Below, piece by piece: positions 1 to 9,850 of a stretch of 64,000 nt of DNA; positions within the stretch are counted from its first letter, which is position 1, and each line of letters begins with the position of its first letter. Position numbers and translations under genes: made by a program. This stretch comes from Colwellia sp. MB3u-41 (GTDB taxonomy: Bacteria; Pseudomonadota; Gammaproteobacteria; Enterobacterales; Alteromonadaceae), in the NCBI RefSeq assembly GCF_014076845.1, contig NZ_JACGUT010000082.1, forward strand, positions 1 through 64,000, read 5' to 3'. The notes beneath the pieces are model-generated. The model searched no databases, was not told the DNA's origin, and was given only the letters and a program-made list of their open reading frames with translations.

Positions 1-985
1 TTGTTAATGGTGCAGAGTTCTTAATGATGGTCAGAGTTCTTAATGATGGTCAGAGTTCTTAATGATGGTGTTGGCTTCTTGATGATGGTGTTGGCTTCAT
101 GATTATAGTTTTTGTTCAGAGTCACGGTATTTTCCTGCCCTTTTGTCGTCGTGCTGAATTTATTTCAGTATCTGGGGGTTGTAGGTAAGTACAGATCCTG
201 AAACAAGTTCAGGATGACGGGTACACAATCAGGATGACGGGGATGCGCGGCTACGATGGTGGGTAATCGCAAACTTGTTAATGGTGCAGAGTTCTTGATG
301 ATGGTGTTGGCTTCTTGATGATGGTGTTGGCTTCATGATTATGGTTTTTGTTCAGAGTCACGGTATTTTCCTGCCCTTTTGTCGTCGTGCTGAATTTATT
401 TCAGTATCTGGGGTTTGTAGGTAAGTACAGATCCTGAAACAAGTTCAGGATGACGGGTACACAATCAGGATGACGGGGTTGCTCGGCTACGATGGTGGGT
501 AATCGCTAACTTGTTAATGGTGCAGAGTTCTTGATGATGGTGTTGGCTTCATGATTATGGTTTTTGTTCAGAGTCACGGTATTTTCCTGCCCTTTTGTCG
601 TCATGCTGAATTTATTTCAGTATCTGGGGTTTGTAGGTAAGTACAGATCCTGAAACAAGTTCAGGATGACGGGTACACAATCAGGATGACGGGGATGCGC
701 GGCTACGATGGTGGGTAATCGCTAACTTGTTAATGGTGCAGAGTTCTTAATGATGGTCAGAGTTCTTAATGATGGTCAGAGTTCTTGATGATGGTGTTGG
801 CTTCATGATTATAGTTTTTGTTCAGAGTCACGGTATTTTCCTGCCCTTTTGTCGTCATGCTGAATTTATTTCAGTATCTGGGGGTTGTAGGTAAGTACAG
901 ATCCTGAAACAAGTTCAGGATGACGGTTTTATGTTCAGGATGACAGTAGTGGAGTCTGGTTGACGGTGTTGGTGTCAGGATGACG
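1..985. repeat. Macrosatellite with nested minisatellites and paired REP-like palindromes
   Basis: Four long units begin at 1, 275, 511 and 727, each opening with TTGTTAATGGTGCAGAGTTC. Each unit starts with 19-20 bp minisatellite copies (types ending TGATGATGG, TAATGATGG or TGATTATRG): five copies at 11-108, three at 285-344, two at 521-560 and four at 737-814. The copy number explains the unit spacings of 274, 236 and 216 bp. Each unit then carries a palindrome CTGAATTTATTTCAGTATC (arms at 148-172, 384-408, 600-624, 854-878) and, 21 nt later, the inverted partner GATCCTGAAACAAGTTCAGG (194-218, 430-454, 646-670, 900-924). After the last unit, fragments of the partner repeat (CAGGATGACGG) continue to about 985. 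No credible gene lies in this stretch. Confidence 0.9.
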
Positions 986-1082
986 GGTGCACAATCAGTA
1001 TTACGGGTTACGCTGCCACTATGGCGAAGTGCCTGTGCGTATTGGCCAAACGGGTTTATGTTTGAGCTTTGCATTCAACAAT

Positions 1083-1109
1083 GTAAAGTCCGATAAAATC
1101 GGACTTTAC
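1083..1109 (-). terminator. Hairpin downstream of the epimerase gene
   Basis: A perfect 12-bp stem (GTAAAGTCCGAT with ATCGGACTTTAC) closes a 3-nt AAA loop, starting a few bases after the stop codon of the minus-strand epimerase gene at 1114. The following U-tract is poor, so this may be a 3'-end stabilising hairpin as much as an intrinsic terminator. It separates the polysaccharide locus from the repeat array. Confidence 0.6.
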
Positions 1110-1113
1110 TTAT

Positions 1114-2139
1114 CTATTTTGTCATAAAATTAATATACCAAGGCATCGCTTTATCAATACCTTGTTGAATTTTAAACTCAGGTTCAAAACCTAATAAATT
1201 TTTAGCTTTAGAAATATCCGCTTGAGAATGTAAAACATCCCCTGCCCTGAAATCTTGATAAATTGCTGATTTATCATAATTTACGCCATTTGCTTTTAAT
1301 GCGACTTTTAAGCTATCGAATAAAGTATTCAAGCTTGTTCTATCGCCTAAAGCCACATTATAAACTTGGTTCTTACCGGCATCATCTGCTGTAGCCGCTA
1401 ATATATTTGCTTGTACCGCATTTTCAACAAAACAAAAATCACGGCTCGTTTCACCATCACCATTGATATATAAGTCTTGGTTGTCGATCATCGCGGCTGT
1501 CCATTTTGGGATCACTGCTGCGTATGCTCCGTCGGGGTCTTGACGTTTACCGAATACATTAAAGTAACGTAAACCGGTTGCATTCAAACCATAGGTTTTG
1601 TTGAACACGTCAGCATATAGCTCGTTTACATACTTTGTTACGGCGTAAGGTGATAATGGCTTGCCTATATTTTCTTCTACTTTAGGTAATGCAGGATGAT
1701 CACCGTAAGTAGAACTTGAAGCGGCATAAACAAAAGTACTGACTTGCTCTTCTTTTGCTGCGGTTAACATATTAACAAAACCGGTAATATTAGCAGCGTT
1801 CGTTAATATTGGGTCTGCAATTGAGCGAGGTACTGAACCTAAAGCTGCTTGATGAAGTATGTAATCAACACCTGAAACTGCTTTTTGACAGTCATCGAAA
1901 TTACGAATATCGCCTTTGATAAAGGTAAACTTTACCCATTGCTCTGCTGAAACCTGAGACTGAACTTCGTCTAAGTTATGCTGGTGGCCCGTTGCAAAGT
2001 TATCTAAACCCACGACTGTTTGACCAAGCTTTAGTAATGTTTCAAGAATGTTTGAACCAATAAAACCAGCAACGCCAGTGACAAGCCATTTTTTGGGTGT
2101 TTGTTCGAGTTGAATTTTAACTTCGCTAAAACGAGACAT
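1114..2139 (-). CDS. tviC: UDP-N-acetylglucosamine 4-epimerase, WbpP/TviC type
   Basis: An extended-SDR sugar-nucleotide epimerase of 341 residues, the usual length of WbpP/TviC. It interconverts UDP-GlcNAc and UDP-GalNAc, or the corresponding uronic acids, for capsule or O-antigen precursors in the cytoplasm. The N-terminal NAD-binding loop GVAGFIG lies at residues 22-28, the catalytic SSST at 141-144 and the YAVTK pair (Tyr165, Lys169) follows. The overall sequence closely resembles Pseudomonas WbpP as I remember it. It lies downstream of the 6-dehydrogenase gene on the same strand with a 116-nt gap holding one REP-like palindrome. With that gene it would make UDP-GalNAc-uronic acid. The exact substrate preference is inferred from the family. 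Confidence 0.92.
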   Translation of the reverse strand: MSRFSEVKIQLEQTPKKWLVTGVAGFIGSNILETLLKLGQTVVGLDNFATGHQHNLDEVQSQVSAEQWVKFTFIKGDIRNFDDCQKAVSGVDYILHQAALGSVPRSIADPILTNAANITGFVNMLTAAKEEQVSTFVYAASSSTYGDHPALPKVEENIGKPLSPYAVTKYVNELYADVFNKTYGLNATGLRYFNVFGKRQDPDGAYAAVIPKWTAAMIDNQDLYINGDGETSRDFCFVENAVQANILAATADDAGKNQVYNVALGDRTSLNTLFDSLKVALKANGVNYDKSAIYQDFRAGDVLHSQADISKAKNLLGFEPEFKIQQGIDKAMPWYINFMTK

Positions 2140-2184
2140 TAGTTTCCTTTACCTATTTACTTATTTGTTTATTATTTGTTTTGA

Positions 2185-2207
2185 GATCCTGAAACAAGTT
2201 CAGGATC
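2185..2207. repeat. Solitary REP-like palindrome between tviB and tviC
   Basis: GATCCTGAA - ACAAG - TTCAGGATC is a perfect 9-bp stem with a 5-nt loop. It is a single copy of the same element that is arrayed at the left end and at 11343, 11541 and 11896. It sits in the short gap between two co-directional sugar-nucleotide genes and could form an mRNA hairpin there. Confidence 0.85.
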
Positions 2208-2255
2208 ATTATATCTATTTCACATGAGGGATGCTTACTTAAAAGATAACTAACG

Positions 2256-3536
2256 CTACAAACGCATATCGACACTATCTTTGGGGAGTAAATATTTCAA
2301 ATCATAAAGAACATGATTCTTCTTACCCAACTTGCGGATATTTTCAGCTCCCAGTTTTTTAAACTGGTCATGAGATACCGCTAAAACTATCGCGTCATAA
2401 GTATCTGCTTTTGGTGTTTGGTTTAGCGACAAGCCATATTCATGTTCTGCAGCTTCACTTGAACACCAAGGGTCAGTAATATCGACATTTATATTATATT
2501 CTTTTAGCTCGCTAACAATATCAACAATTTTAGTATTACGTAAATCAGGGCAGTTTTCTTTAAATGTTAAACCCATTACTAATACATTGGCCCCCTCAAC
2601 TTGAATACGGTTTTTCAGCATTTTTTTAACCAGTTGAGAAACCACATAGGCCCCCATACCATCGTTTAAGCGACGACCAGCTAAAATCATTTCAGGGTGA
2701 TAACCCACCGATTGTGCTTTATGGGTTAAATAATAAGGGTCAACACCAATACAATGACCACCGACTAGCCCCGGACGGAAGGGTAGAAAGTTCCATTTTG
2801 TACCTGCTGCTTCTAGTACTTCTAATGTGTCGATACCTAGTTTGTTAAAAATGATTGATAATTCATTAATCAATGCAATATTGACATCACGCTGGGTGTT
2901 TTCAATCACTTTAGCCGCTTCTGCCACTTTTATCGAACTGGCTTTGTGTGTGCCGGCAATAATAATAGAGCGGTAGAGTTGGTCAACAAACTCGGCAATT
3001 TCGGGTGTTGAACCTGAAGTTACTTTTAAAATATTAATAACGCGATGTTCTTTATCGCCTGGGTTGATTCGTTCAGGTGAGTAACCCGCAAAAAAATCGG
3101 TATTGAACGTTAAGCCTGAAAACTGTTCTACAACAGGAATACACGATTCTTCTGTAGCGCCAGGGTAAACCGTCGATTCATAAATAACAATATCGCCTTT
3201 GTTAATGACTTTACCCAGCATTTCGCTGGCTTTAATTAACGGGGTTAAATCAGGTCGTTTGTGCTTATCAATCGGTGTGGGCACCGTAACAATGTATACA
3301 TTGCACGTTTTTAAATCATCAACGGTGCATGAGTAAGATAACGCTTTAGTATGGGCAAGCTCTTCATCACTCACTTCTAGTGTACGGTCTGTACCACTTT
3401 GTAGTTCTGCAATTCTAGATTGGTTAATATCAAAACCTAAGGTTGGGTATTTTTTACCAAACTCTACCGCTAAAGGTAAACCTACATAGCCTAAACCAAT
3501 TATGGCTAATTTTACTTCACTTAAATCGTTGATCAT
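2256..3536 (-). CDS. tviB: UDP-N-acetyl-D-glucosamine 6-dehydrogenase, TviB/WbpO type
   Basis: A nucleotide-sugar dehydrogenase of 426 residues that oxidises the C6 of UDP-HexNAc to the uronic acid in two NAD-dependent steps. The Rossmann motif GLGYVG is at residues 14-19. The catalytic cysteine is in GGHCIGVDP (Cys262), and the C-terminal UDP-binding third includes [10 protein letters not shown]. The order (SLBB exporter, dehydrogenase, epimerase, all minus strand) suggests one transcription unit. With the epimerase it supplies UDP-GalNAcA, as in Vi-antigen precursor synthesis. The start is ATG, 37 nt after the exporter gene's stop. Substrate is inferred from similarity to TviB/WbpO rather than UDP-glucose dehydrogenases. 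Confidence 0.92.
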   Translation of the reverse strand: MINDLSEVKLAIIGLGYVGLPLAVEFGKKYPTLGFDINQSRIAELQSGTDRTLEVSDEELAHTKALSYSCTVDDLKTCNVYIVTVPTPIDKHKRPDLTPLIKASEMLGKVINKGDIVIYESTVYPGATEESCIPVVEQFSGLTFNTDFFAGYSPERINPGDKEHRVINILKVTSGSTPEIAEFVDQLYRSIIIAGTHKASSIKVAEAAKVIENTQRDVNIALINELSIIFNKLGIDTLEVLEAAGTKWNFLPFRPGLVGGHCIGVDPYYLTHKAQSVGYHPEMILAGRRLNDGMGAYVVSQLVKKMLKNRIQVEGANVLVMGLTFKENCPDLRNTKIVDIVSELKEYNINVDITDPWCSSEAAEHEYGLSLNQTPKADTYDAIVLAVSHDQFKKLGAENIRKLGKKNHVLYDLKYLLPKDSVDMRL

Positions 3537-3573
3537 CTTTATTCATTCCATTTTGAATTTTTATAAAAAGCGT

Positions 3574-6273
3574 TTAAAGTCCACTGATCGCAGCAACTGC
3601 TACTGCGGTGTTGTACATAATGGTGGTTGCCGTTGTCCAGAGCGTTAAGCTATTCATGTACTCAGAATCGAGTGGCACTACAATAGAATCTCCTGGTTTT
3701 AAAGCGGAGTCGCTAGTACCCGCAAACCAATTACTTTCTTGGAGCATTCTGATACTGCCGTTTGACGAAATAATGTAAATTCTTTCATCGTCAGCGCGCT
3801 TTTTCAAGCCACCGCTTTGTGCAATATATTGTTCAACGCTTCGTGATGAGTCAAACATATGAGAACTATTAACTTGTACCTGTCCCATAACATTAACAGA
3901 GTCTTTCATCGTTGGAATGTAGAGAATATCGCCCCCTTCAACAGCAACATCATAATCATTACTCGCAATAACCCGTGGTAAGTTAATGACCAAACGCCCT
4001 ACGGGTTCTACTTTAGTTAAATCAGCAAGAAGCGATTGTATTTCGGTGTAAGAGGTAACCGCACTATTGCTTGACAATGACTTCGTTGCCATTTCTATAC
4101 GTAAGTCTGCACTCACTTTGATTAAGTTTTGTTTCTCTAGTTGTTTTAATTTCACCCGTGAAAACACTGAGCCATTGGGGTCAGCGAACGATGTTAAACC
4201 GCCCGCTTTCTTAATAACACTAGACAATTTATCGCCACGGCGAACGGTATATTTACCCGGAAAAAGTACTTCACCTCGTAACTCGATAACATTGTTCTCG
4301 CTCCATGCAGGAATTCGATGTACATTTAAACGGTCTTTACTTTTTAGTATAATGTTGTCTTCATCGACTTGTTGAAGTGCGTTAGCAAGTTGAATGTTTT
4401 TTGATATCTTTACAGCACTCATACCATCCATTTCGTTACGCGTTAATTCAGCTCGCGATAAGTAAGCTGATTCTTTAACGCCGCCAGCCGCTCTAATTAA
4501 GTCATTAACACGTGAATATTTCCCGAGTGGATAAACACCAGGAAATTTAACTTCTCCGTCAACTTCAACCAACTGAATAGGTGTGCCAGCGCCAGCTTGT
4601 TGGCGTAGTTTATTGACAATAGGCACCAGTAAACGTTGACGAGAAAACAAAGCCATTTCACGAACATTGACAATATTTTTCGTTACGCCGCCACTAATGT
4701 CGTTAATAGATTGTTGAACCTCTTCATTAGCACTGTTCGCCACAAGACTATCTTTGCCATACTTATTCCAGAACTTTTTCCGTTTATCACTTTTAATGAC
4801 TAAATTTCTTTCTTTCGCCAAGAGCTCTTCTTGTGTATAAGCAAGTTCATCTAATAAAAATTGCTCATCTGATAAGGTAATCGCACTTGAAAAAACAATA
4901 ATTTTATCATTGGTATTTAGCTGAATATTATTTATAGAATTGTTATCAGCAAAAACTTCGGCTAAGTTAAACTGTAATATTTCAATATTGCGTGCGCTAT
5001 CTATCTCTCTAACAATAATGCCGTAATTTAGGTCGGCGTAGGGCAGTAAGTAAGAGTCTGCATTACGGATAACATCAGATAATTGCTGCTGTTTATGCCA
5101 CTGATATTTCCCAGGCCTGGCTACCGCGCCAATGAGGGTAATTGATTGACCATACATGTCTGAGCTTTTCAAAATGCGAATATAGTCACCTGGCTCAACG
5201 GCTTTTGCACTTTCATTTTTATTTGATAGGTCGATATTGATGATGCTTCGCAAGTTACTGCTATTATATCTTTCTACAGTCGCTGACTTAGGGTAGGCAG
5301 AAGGCAATAAGCCACCAGCCATGGCAATAACAGAATCAAAATTATCTTTTTCAGCTAATTCATAAATAGCAGGACGACGCACTTCACCAAATATCGATGC
5401 ACTTGGTCCTTGAGCAGGAATTAAAACAACATCACCTGATTGTAATAAAATATCACTTGATGAATCACCTTCAATCAGTAGTTCATATAGATCTACTTTT
5501 TGAATAAGTTTACCGCCACGCTTAACTTCGATGTTCCTTAATGAACCAATATCACTTATACCACCCGCAGCAAAAATGGCATGAGTTACTGAAGACAAAG
5601 AACTAAGAGTATATGGGCCTGGTTTATAAGCAGCGCCCATGACTAAAACACGCATTGAACGCAGTTCGGTAAGACTTACCACAACATCAACGCCAATAAT
5701 CTTTTGTTTTACTTTATTAACAACGAATTTTTTTAGCTCTGAAAAAGTGAGTCCTGCCACTTTTATTGGTCCAAAAGTAGGGAAAACCAACTCGCCTTCA
5801 CGACTGACCGTTAAGTTCATTTCGCGGTTTTCTTTGCCAAACACTTGTACAGAGACTGAATCCCCCGTACCTAAGATATAACCTTCAGGAATAGCAATAT
5901 CCATTACTGGCGAAAAAGTAGAAGGGGCATTTGCAAAAACCTCTAAACCGAAACGGGGAAGCTTTTTGAACAGATTTTCTGCGTTCTTTTGCTCATCTGA
6001 TTCATTTTCATTTTGATTGTTCGTATTATCGCCGTTTAAAGCGCGTGGAATAATAGGGGTATTTACCGGTCCTTGTTGAGTGTTTTTTCCGGCTAATTGT
6101 GCTTCGATAGCACTGAGGTTAACCCCCATACTTTTAGCTAACACTTGTTGCTGAGATTTAGGTAGTTTTTTAAATTGTTCTATTTGCTGAGCAGACACCT
6201 GCTGTGCATATAAATTAAAAGAGAGCGTAAAAAGTAAAGAGGCTGCTATAACATAGCGAATAATATTCATCAT
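3574..6273 (-). CDS. SLBB-domain capsular polysaccharide export protein, Wza-like
   Basis: An 899-residue envelope protein of the polysaccharide export family. A type I signal peptide (MMNIIRYVIA... to about residue 23) is followed by a Gln/Asn-rich linker. The Poly_export domain (about 125-200) contains GYILGTGDSVSVQVFG. About six SLBB-like repeats follow, each with a V.G.V..PG.Y core (near 205, 290, 375, 560, 655 and 785). The last 30 residues (LTLWTTATTIMY...) are hydrophobic and could form a Wza-like C-terminal membrane helix. It lacks a lipobox cysteine, unlike Wza, and is far longer than Wza (about 380 residues). It likely forms the outer-membrane channel for the polymer made with the downstream tviB/tviC products. 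ATG codons at 6273 and 6270 are equally possible starts. No Wzc/Wzb genes are in the window. Confidence 0.85.
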   Translation of the reverse strand: MMNIIRYVIAASLLFTLSFNLYAQQVSAQQIEQFKKLPKSQQQVLAKSMGVNLSAIEAQLAGKNTQQGPVNTPIIPRALNGDNTNNQNENESDEQKNAENLFKKLPRFGLEVFANAPSTFSPVMDIAIPEGYILGTGDSVSVQVFGKENREMNLTVSREGELVFPTFGPIKVAGLTFSELKKFVVNKVKQKIIGVDVVVSLTELRSMRVLVMGAAYKPGPYTLSSLSSVTHAIFAAGGISDIGSLRNIEVKRGGKLIQKVDLYELLIEGDSSSDILLQSGDVVLIPAQGPSASIFGEVRRPAIYELAEKDNFDSVIAMAGGLLPSAYPKSATVERYNSSNLRSIINIDLSNKNESAKAVEPGDYIRILKSSDMYGQSITLIGAVARPGKYQWHKQQQLSDVIRNADSYLLPYADLNYGIIVREIDSARNIEILQFNLAEVFADNNSINNIQLNTNDKIIVFSSAITLSDEQFLLDELAYTQEELLAKERNLVIKSDKRKKFWNKYGKDSLVANSANEEVQQSINDISGGVTKNIVNVREMALFSRQRLLVPIVNKLRQQAGAGTPIQLVEVDGEVKFPGVYPLGKYSRVNDLIRAAGGVKESAYLSRAELTRNEMDGMSAVKISKNIQLANALQQVDEDNIILKSKDRLNVHRIPAWSENNVIELRGEVLFPGKYTVRRGDKLSSVIKKAGGLTSFADPNGSVFSRVKLKQLEKQNLIKVSADLRIEMATKSLSSNSAVTSYTEIQSLLADLTKVEPVGRLVINLPRVIASNDYDVAVEGGDILYIPTMKDSVNVMGQVQVNSSHMFDSSRSVEQYIAQSGGLKKRADDERIYIISSNGSIRMLQESNWFAGTSDSALKPGDSIVVPLDSEYMNSLTLWTTATTIMYNTAVAVAAISGL

Positions 6274-6735
6274 TGGCGCAATAAATTTCCTATAAATTCA
6301 AGATAAAAAGTTAGCTAAAAATTCTAAAACGTAAAACAAGCAGATAAAATAAGTTAAAGGCAATAAATTAATATATTGCCTTATAAATAAGCTGCAAAAA
6401 TTAACCTTTGGAGTTTATCAGCAACGACCTCTTGAATAAAGTAACTTTTTCTCCTTTAAAAAGTAAACGCATTCTGTATTAGCTTGCCTATTAATAGGTT
6501 ATTTTGTTTGCCAGAAGTAAACAATGGTAACTAAAACATTACATCTGCTTAATCAAATCTCAGTGCTGAACTATTGCCTTTCATGGCAAGCACAGGTATA
6601 ACACACGCTGACTTTTGCAAATAAATTTGCCAATAATTACAGCGCAAAGAACTTTTTTCAATATTTCAACCTGTTTTTAGCGAATTAAAATAAAAATATT
6701 TAACTGTAATTTACACTTATCTAGAGGATTTTTTT
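6274..6735. other. 462-bp divergent intergenic region
   Basis: This AT-rich spacer lies between the divergently transcribed SLBB exporter and POT transporter genes and should hold both promoters. I could not single out convincing -35/-10 pairs. A purine-rich AGAGGA element 7-12 nt before the POT ATG is the likely ribosome-binding site. A 25-codon ATG frame beginning near 6523 has no ribosome-binding site and is not annotated. Confidence 0.5.
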
Positions 6736-8307
6736 ATGAGTACACCTGATGATACAGGTCTAGAAAATTTAGTTATAGGGACACCTGGTGAGGGTTCTTT
6801 TTTCGGTCATCCGGCAGGACTACAAACGCTGTTTGTCACAGAAATGTGGGAGCGCATGAGTTATTACGGTATGCGTATGCTACTGGTCTTATTTATGACC
6901 GCCACCTTACAAGAAGGTGGTTTAGGTTTAACCGTTGCTTCTGCTGCTGCTATCTATGGTTTATATACCGGTAGTGTTTATTTTATGGGCTTACCTGGCG
7001 GTTGGATAGCTGACCGATTAATTGGTGGTCAAAAAGCAGTTTGGTACGGCGCAATTATTATTATGATTGGCCATATTATCTTAGCTATTCCGAATGACAC
7101 CACCTTTTTTATTGGTTTAATCGTCGTCATTTTAGGTACGGGTTTATTAAAACCGAATATTGGCGCTATGGTGGGTCAATTATACTCAGATGAAGATGTT
7201 CGTCGTGACAGTGGCTATGCCATTTATTATATGGGCATCAATTTAGGTTCAGTTATTGGCTATGCAGTTTGTGGCTACTTAATGGAAAATGTCGGTTGGC
7301 ATTGGGCGTTTGGCGCCGCGGCTATAGGTATGGCATTAGGTTTAATTCAATACAAAATGACTACCCCTAAGCTTAACGGTATAGGAGAAAAGCCTGTATA
7401 CCCGTTATCAGTTAAAGCACAAAAAACAAGCTGGACAGTGATTGGCGTCGTTCTAGCAGTTATTGCTCTGGTAACTTTTGCTGTATTTCAGGGCATATTA
7501 ACCATTAAACCTGTCACCGTTGCCCAGTATGTTGCCGTAGCATTTTCTTTGATATTTGTTATTTATTATGCGGTTATTTATTTTGGTAGCTCAATTACAC
7601 CGAATGAGAAGAAAAAGCTTTGGGCGTTATTACTTATTTGTATTGCCTCAGCTTGTTTTTGGTCTGGCTTTGAACAAGCGGGTTCTTCACTCAACTTATT
7701 TGCACGTGATTATACTGACCGTATAGTGGGATCATTTGAAATACCTACGGGTTGGTTCCAAATGACCAACTCGTTTTTTATCGTTTTACTCTCACCTTTT
7801 TTTGCTGCTCTATGGATTAACTTAGGTAAAAGAATGGTCAGCCCTTCTTACGGTATAAAGTGTGCTTTTGGTTTAATCATTATGGCCAGTGGTTTTATCG
7901 TGATGTTTTTTGCTGCGCAGTATGCGGCATCAGGAATGAAAGTAGCGCCTTATTGGTTAGTCGCCACTTACTTCTTGCACACCGTTGGTGAGCTTTGCTT
8001 GAGCCCTGTAGCATTAAGTGCCGTAAGTAAATTATCCCCTAAGCGTTTCGCTGGACAAATGATGGGTGTTTTTGTATTAACCTATTCAATTGGTAATATT
8101 ATTTCTGGTTTGTTAGCGGGTAACTATGATCCAAATAACGTTGCACAAATTCCTTCACTTTATCTCCAAGTGAGCTTATTCAGTATTGGTATTGGTATCA
8201 TTATTTTACTGGTTGGTTTCAAATCTAGATTTTGGGAAAACTTACCTGATGATTCAGAAGCATCTACAACTAACGCAAATGGTTCAACGGCAACGACTAA
8301 CGCTTAA
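6736..8307 (+). CDS. POT/PTR2-family proton-dependent oligopeptide transporter
   Basis: A 523-residue inner-membrane protein of the major facilitator superfamily with about 12-14 hydrophobic helices. It imports di- and tripeptides with protons. The family signature EMWERMSYYGMR lies near residues 35-46 (the ExxER proton-coupling motif) and GLLKPNIGAMVGQLY is the second PTR2 signature. The C-terminus is a short polar Thr/Asn tail. The start is ATG with AGAGGA upstream, and a strong intrinsic terminator follows. It resembles DtpA/DtpB-type carriers, but the exact peptide preference cannot be read from the sequence. It appears monocistronic. Confidence 0.93.
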   Translation: MSTPDDTGLENLVIGTPGEGSFFGHPAGLQTLFVTEMWERMSYYGMRMLLVLFMTATLQEGGLGLTVASAAAIYGLYTGSVYFMGLPGGWIADRLIGGQKAVWYGAIIIMIGHIILAIPNDTTFFIGLIVVILGTGLLKPNIGAMVGQLYSDEDVRRDSGYAIYYMGINLGSVIGYAVCGYLMENVGWHWAFGAAAIGMALGLIQYKMTTPKLNGIGEKPVYPLSVKAQKTSWTVIGVVLAVIALVTFAVFQGILTIKPVTVAQYVAVAFSLIFVIYYAVIYFGSSITPNEKKKLWALLLICIASACFWSGFEQAGSSLNLFARDYTDRIVGSFEIPTGWFQMTNSFFIVLLSPFFAALWINLGKRMVSPSYGIKCAFGLIIMASGFIVMFFAAQYAASGMKVAPYWLVATYFLHTVGELCLSPVALSAVSKLSPKRFAGQMMGVFVLTYSIGNIISGLLAGNYDPNNVAQIPSLYLQVSLFSIGIGIIILLVGFKSRFWENLPDDSEASTTNANGSTATTNA

Positions 8308-8340
8308 TTAACTGTTAGTCATCGTTAAAGTGATTTTGAA

Positions 8341-8370
8341 AAGCCAACATTTATTGTTGGCTTTTTTATA
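8341..8370 (+). terminator. Intrinsic terminator after the POT transporter gene
   Basis: The stem GCCAACA / TGTTGGC with an AT-rich loop is followed directly by a run of T residues (CTTTTTTAT). It lies 35 nt past the transporter stop codon. Confidence 0.85.
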
Positions 8371-8431
8371 GCTGATTTTTACTGTAACTTACTTGTTGTC
8401 GTTAGACTTATTTCATAAGGGGTTAAATATC

Positions 8432-9034
8432 ATGAAAACAAGAGATGTGCTTCGCCAAGAAATTCGCTATCAACGCAGTTTATTAAACGCTGACCAGCAA
8501 GCAGAACAATCACTTTTATTATCGAAAAGACTCATTAAAGAAAAAGTAGTTAAAGGCGTTAAACACATCGCTATTTATTTAGCCAATGATGGCGAGTTAA
8601 ATACTCAGCCTTTTATTAACTGGTGCTGGGAAAGTAACATCGCTGTTTATTTACCCGTAATACACCCCTTTAGTCAAGGGAATTTACTTTTTTTACACTA
8701 TACTGAAACGTCTGCTCTTATCAAAAATAAATATGGTATTTTAGAACCTAAACTTGATGTGCGACATATAATAACGGTTGCGAACTTGGATATAATTTTT
8801 ACGCCATTAGTCGCCTTCGACCGATACGGCAATAGACTGGGCATGGGCGGAGGGTTTTATGACAGAACCCTTGCTACTTGGTATGCACAATATAAGCAAA
8901 ACCAACAGACTAAACCGTTACCTATTGGCTTAGCGCATGACTGTCAAAAAGTTGATAACATTCCCAGTGAAACTTGGGATATTCCCCTACTTAAAATTAT
9001 CACCCCTACAACCAGCTATCACTTCGACATTTAA
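8432..9034 (+). CDS. fau: 5-formyltetrahydrofolate cyclo-ligase
   Basis: A cytoplasmic ATP-dependent enzyme of 200 residues, family length about 180-200. It converts 5-formyl-THF to 5,10-methenyl-THF. The family signature GNRLGMGGGFYDRTL is present in the C-terminal half, with the basic N-terminus MKTRDVLRQEIRYQRS typical of the YgfA family. An upstream in-frame ATG at 8393 exists, but MKTRDVL at 8432 has AAGGGG just before it and matches the family N-terminus. In enterobacteria this gene follows zapA and 6S RNA; here it follows an unrelated transporter gene and its terminator, and I see no 6S RNA. Confidence 0.9.
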   Translation: MKTRDVLRQEIRYQRSLLNADQQAEQSLLLSKRLIKEKVVKGVKHIAIYLANDGELNTQPFINWCWESNIAVYLPVIHPFSQGNLLFLHYTETSALIKNKYGILEPKLDVRHIITVANLDIIFTPLVAFDRYGNRLGMGGGFYDRTLATWYAQYKQNQQTKPLPIGLAHDCQKVDNIPSETWDIPLLKIITPTTSYHFDI

Positions 9035-9085
9035 TCATCTGCTGATATACTTCTACCTAATTTCTCCTCGCTAATTAGGATTCAC

Positions 9086-9742
9086 ATGACACAAGATGAA
9101 ATGAAGAAGGCAGCAGCCCTTAAAGCACTTGAATTTATTAAAAACGATACCATTGTTGGCGTTGGCACGGGGTCTACTGTTAATCACTTTATTGACGCCC
9201 TAGCAACAATCAAAGACGACATTGAAGGTGCAGTTTCTAGCTCTGAAGTGTCGACTCAGAAGTTGAAAGCTCATGGTATCGAAGTGTTTGAATTGAACGA
9301 TGTGGGTAGCATTGATGTTTATGTTGATGGCGCCGATGAAATTACTGAATATCTGTCGATGATAAAAGGTGGTGGTGCTGCACTAACTCGAGAGAAAATT
9401 GTCGCGGCCGTAGCAAAAACATTTGTCTGTATTGCCGATGAAAGTAAGCAAGTAAAAGTGCTAGGGAAATTTCCACTACCGGTAGAGGTTATTCCGATGG
9501 CACGAAGCTATGTGGCTCGTGAATTAGTTAAGTTAGGTGGCGATCCCGTTTACCGTCAGGGCGTAATTACCGATAACGGTTGTGTAATTCTCGATGTACA
9601 TAACTTAGAGATACTTGATCCTAAGAAACTTGAAAACGATATTAATGCCATTGTAGGGGTTGTTACTAATGGTTTGTTTGCACTACGTGGCGCTGATGTT
9701 TTAATTTTAGGCACTAAAGATGGCGCAAAACTCATAAAATAA
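9086..9742 (+). CDS. rpiA: Ribose-5-phosphate isomerase A
   Basis: A 218-residue cytoplasmic enzyme of the non-oxidative pentose phosphate pathway that interconverts ribose 5-phosphate and ribulose 5-phosphate. Conserved phosphate- and substrate-binding motifs are visible: [11 protein letters not shown] (about residues 21-31), VDGADEI and [12 protein letters not shown] with the catalytic region. Length matches the E. coli enzyme (219). AGGA lies 7 nt before the ATG. It sits between fau and serA, close to the fau-rpiA-serA neighbourhood known in enterobacteria (there with different orientation). Confidence 0.96.
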   Translation: MTQDEMKKAAALKALEFIKNDTIVGVGTGSTVNHFIDALATIKDDIEGAVSSSEVSTQKLKAHGIEVFELNDVGSIDVYVDGADEITEYLSMIKGGGAALTREKIVAAVAKTFVCIADESKQVKVLGKFPLPVEVIPMARSYVARELVKLGGDPVYRQGVITDNGCVILDVHNLEILDPKKLENDINAIVGVVTNGLFALRGADVLILGTKDGAKLIK

Positions 9743-9784
9743 ATCTTTAGAGTTTATACACTATATGCTAATTTAGAAATCTAG

Positions 9785-9807
9785 CCATCTAAATGCTTTA
9801 TAGATGG
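9785..9807. other. Hairpin between rpiA and serA
   Basis: CCATCTA pairs with TAGATGG across a 9-nt loop in the 108-nt gap between rpiA and serA. There is no U-tract, so it is not a convincing terminator. It could be a serA leader structure or 3' stabiliser of rpiA mRNA. Confidence 0.35.
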
Positions 9808-9850
9808 TTAAGGCAATGACCACTATAGTCCTACATGAGATATTAGACCA

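Noticed and set aside
871-1074. 67-codon minus-strand frame
   Set aside because: It mostly translates the REP-like repeats (the VILNLFQDL peptide is the repeat read in one frame) and has no ribosome-binding site.
8308-8431. 6S RNA upstream of fau
   Set aside because: The gap is about 120 bp and is largely taken by the terminator of the transporter gene; no 6S-like long hairpin is seen.
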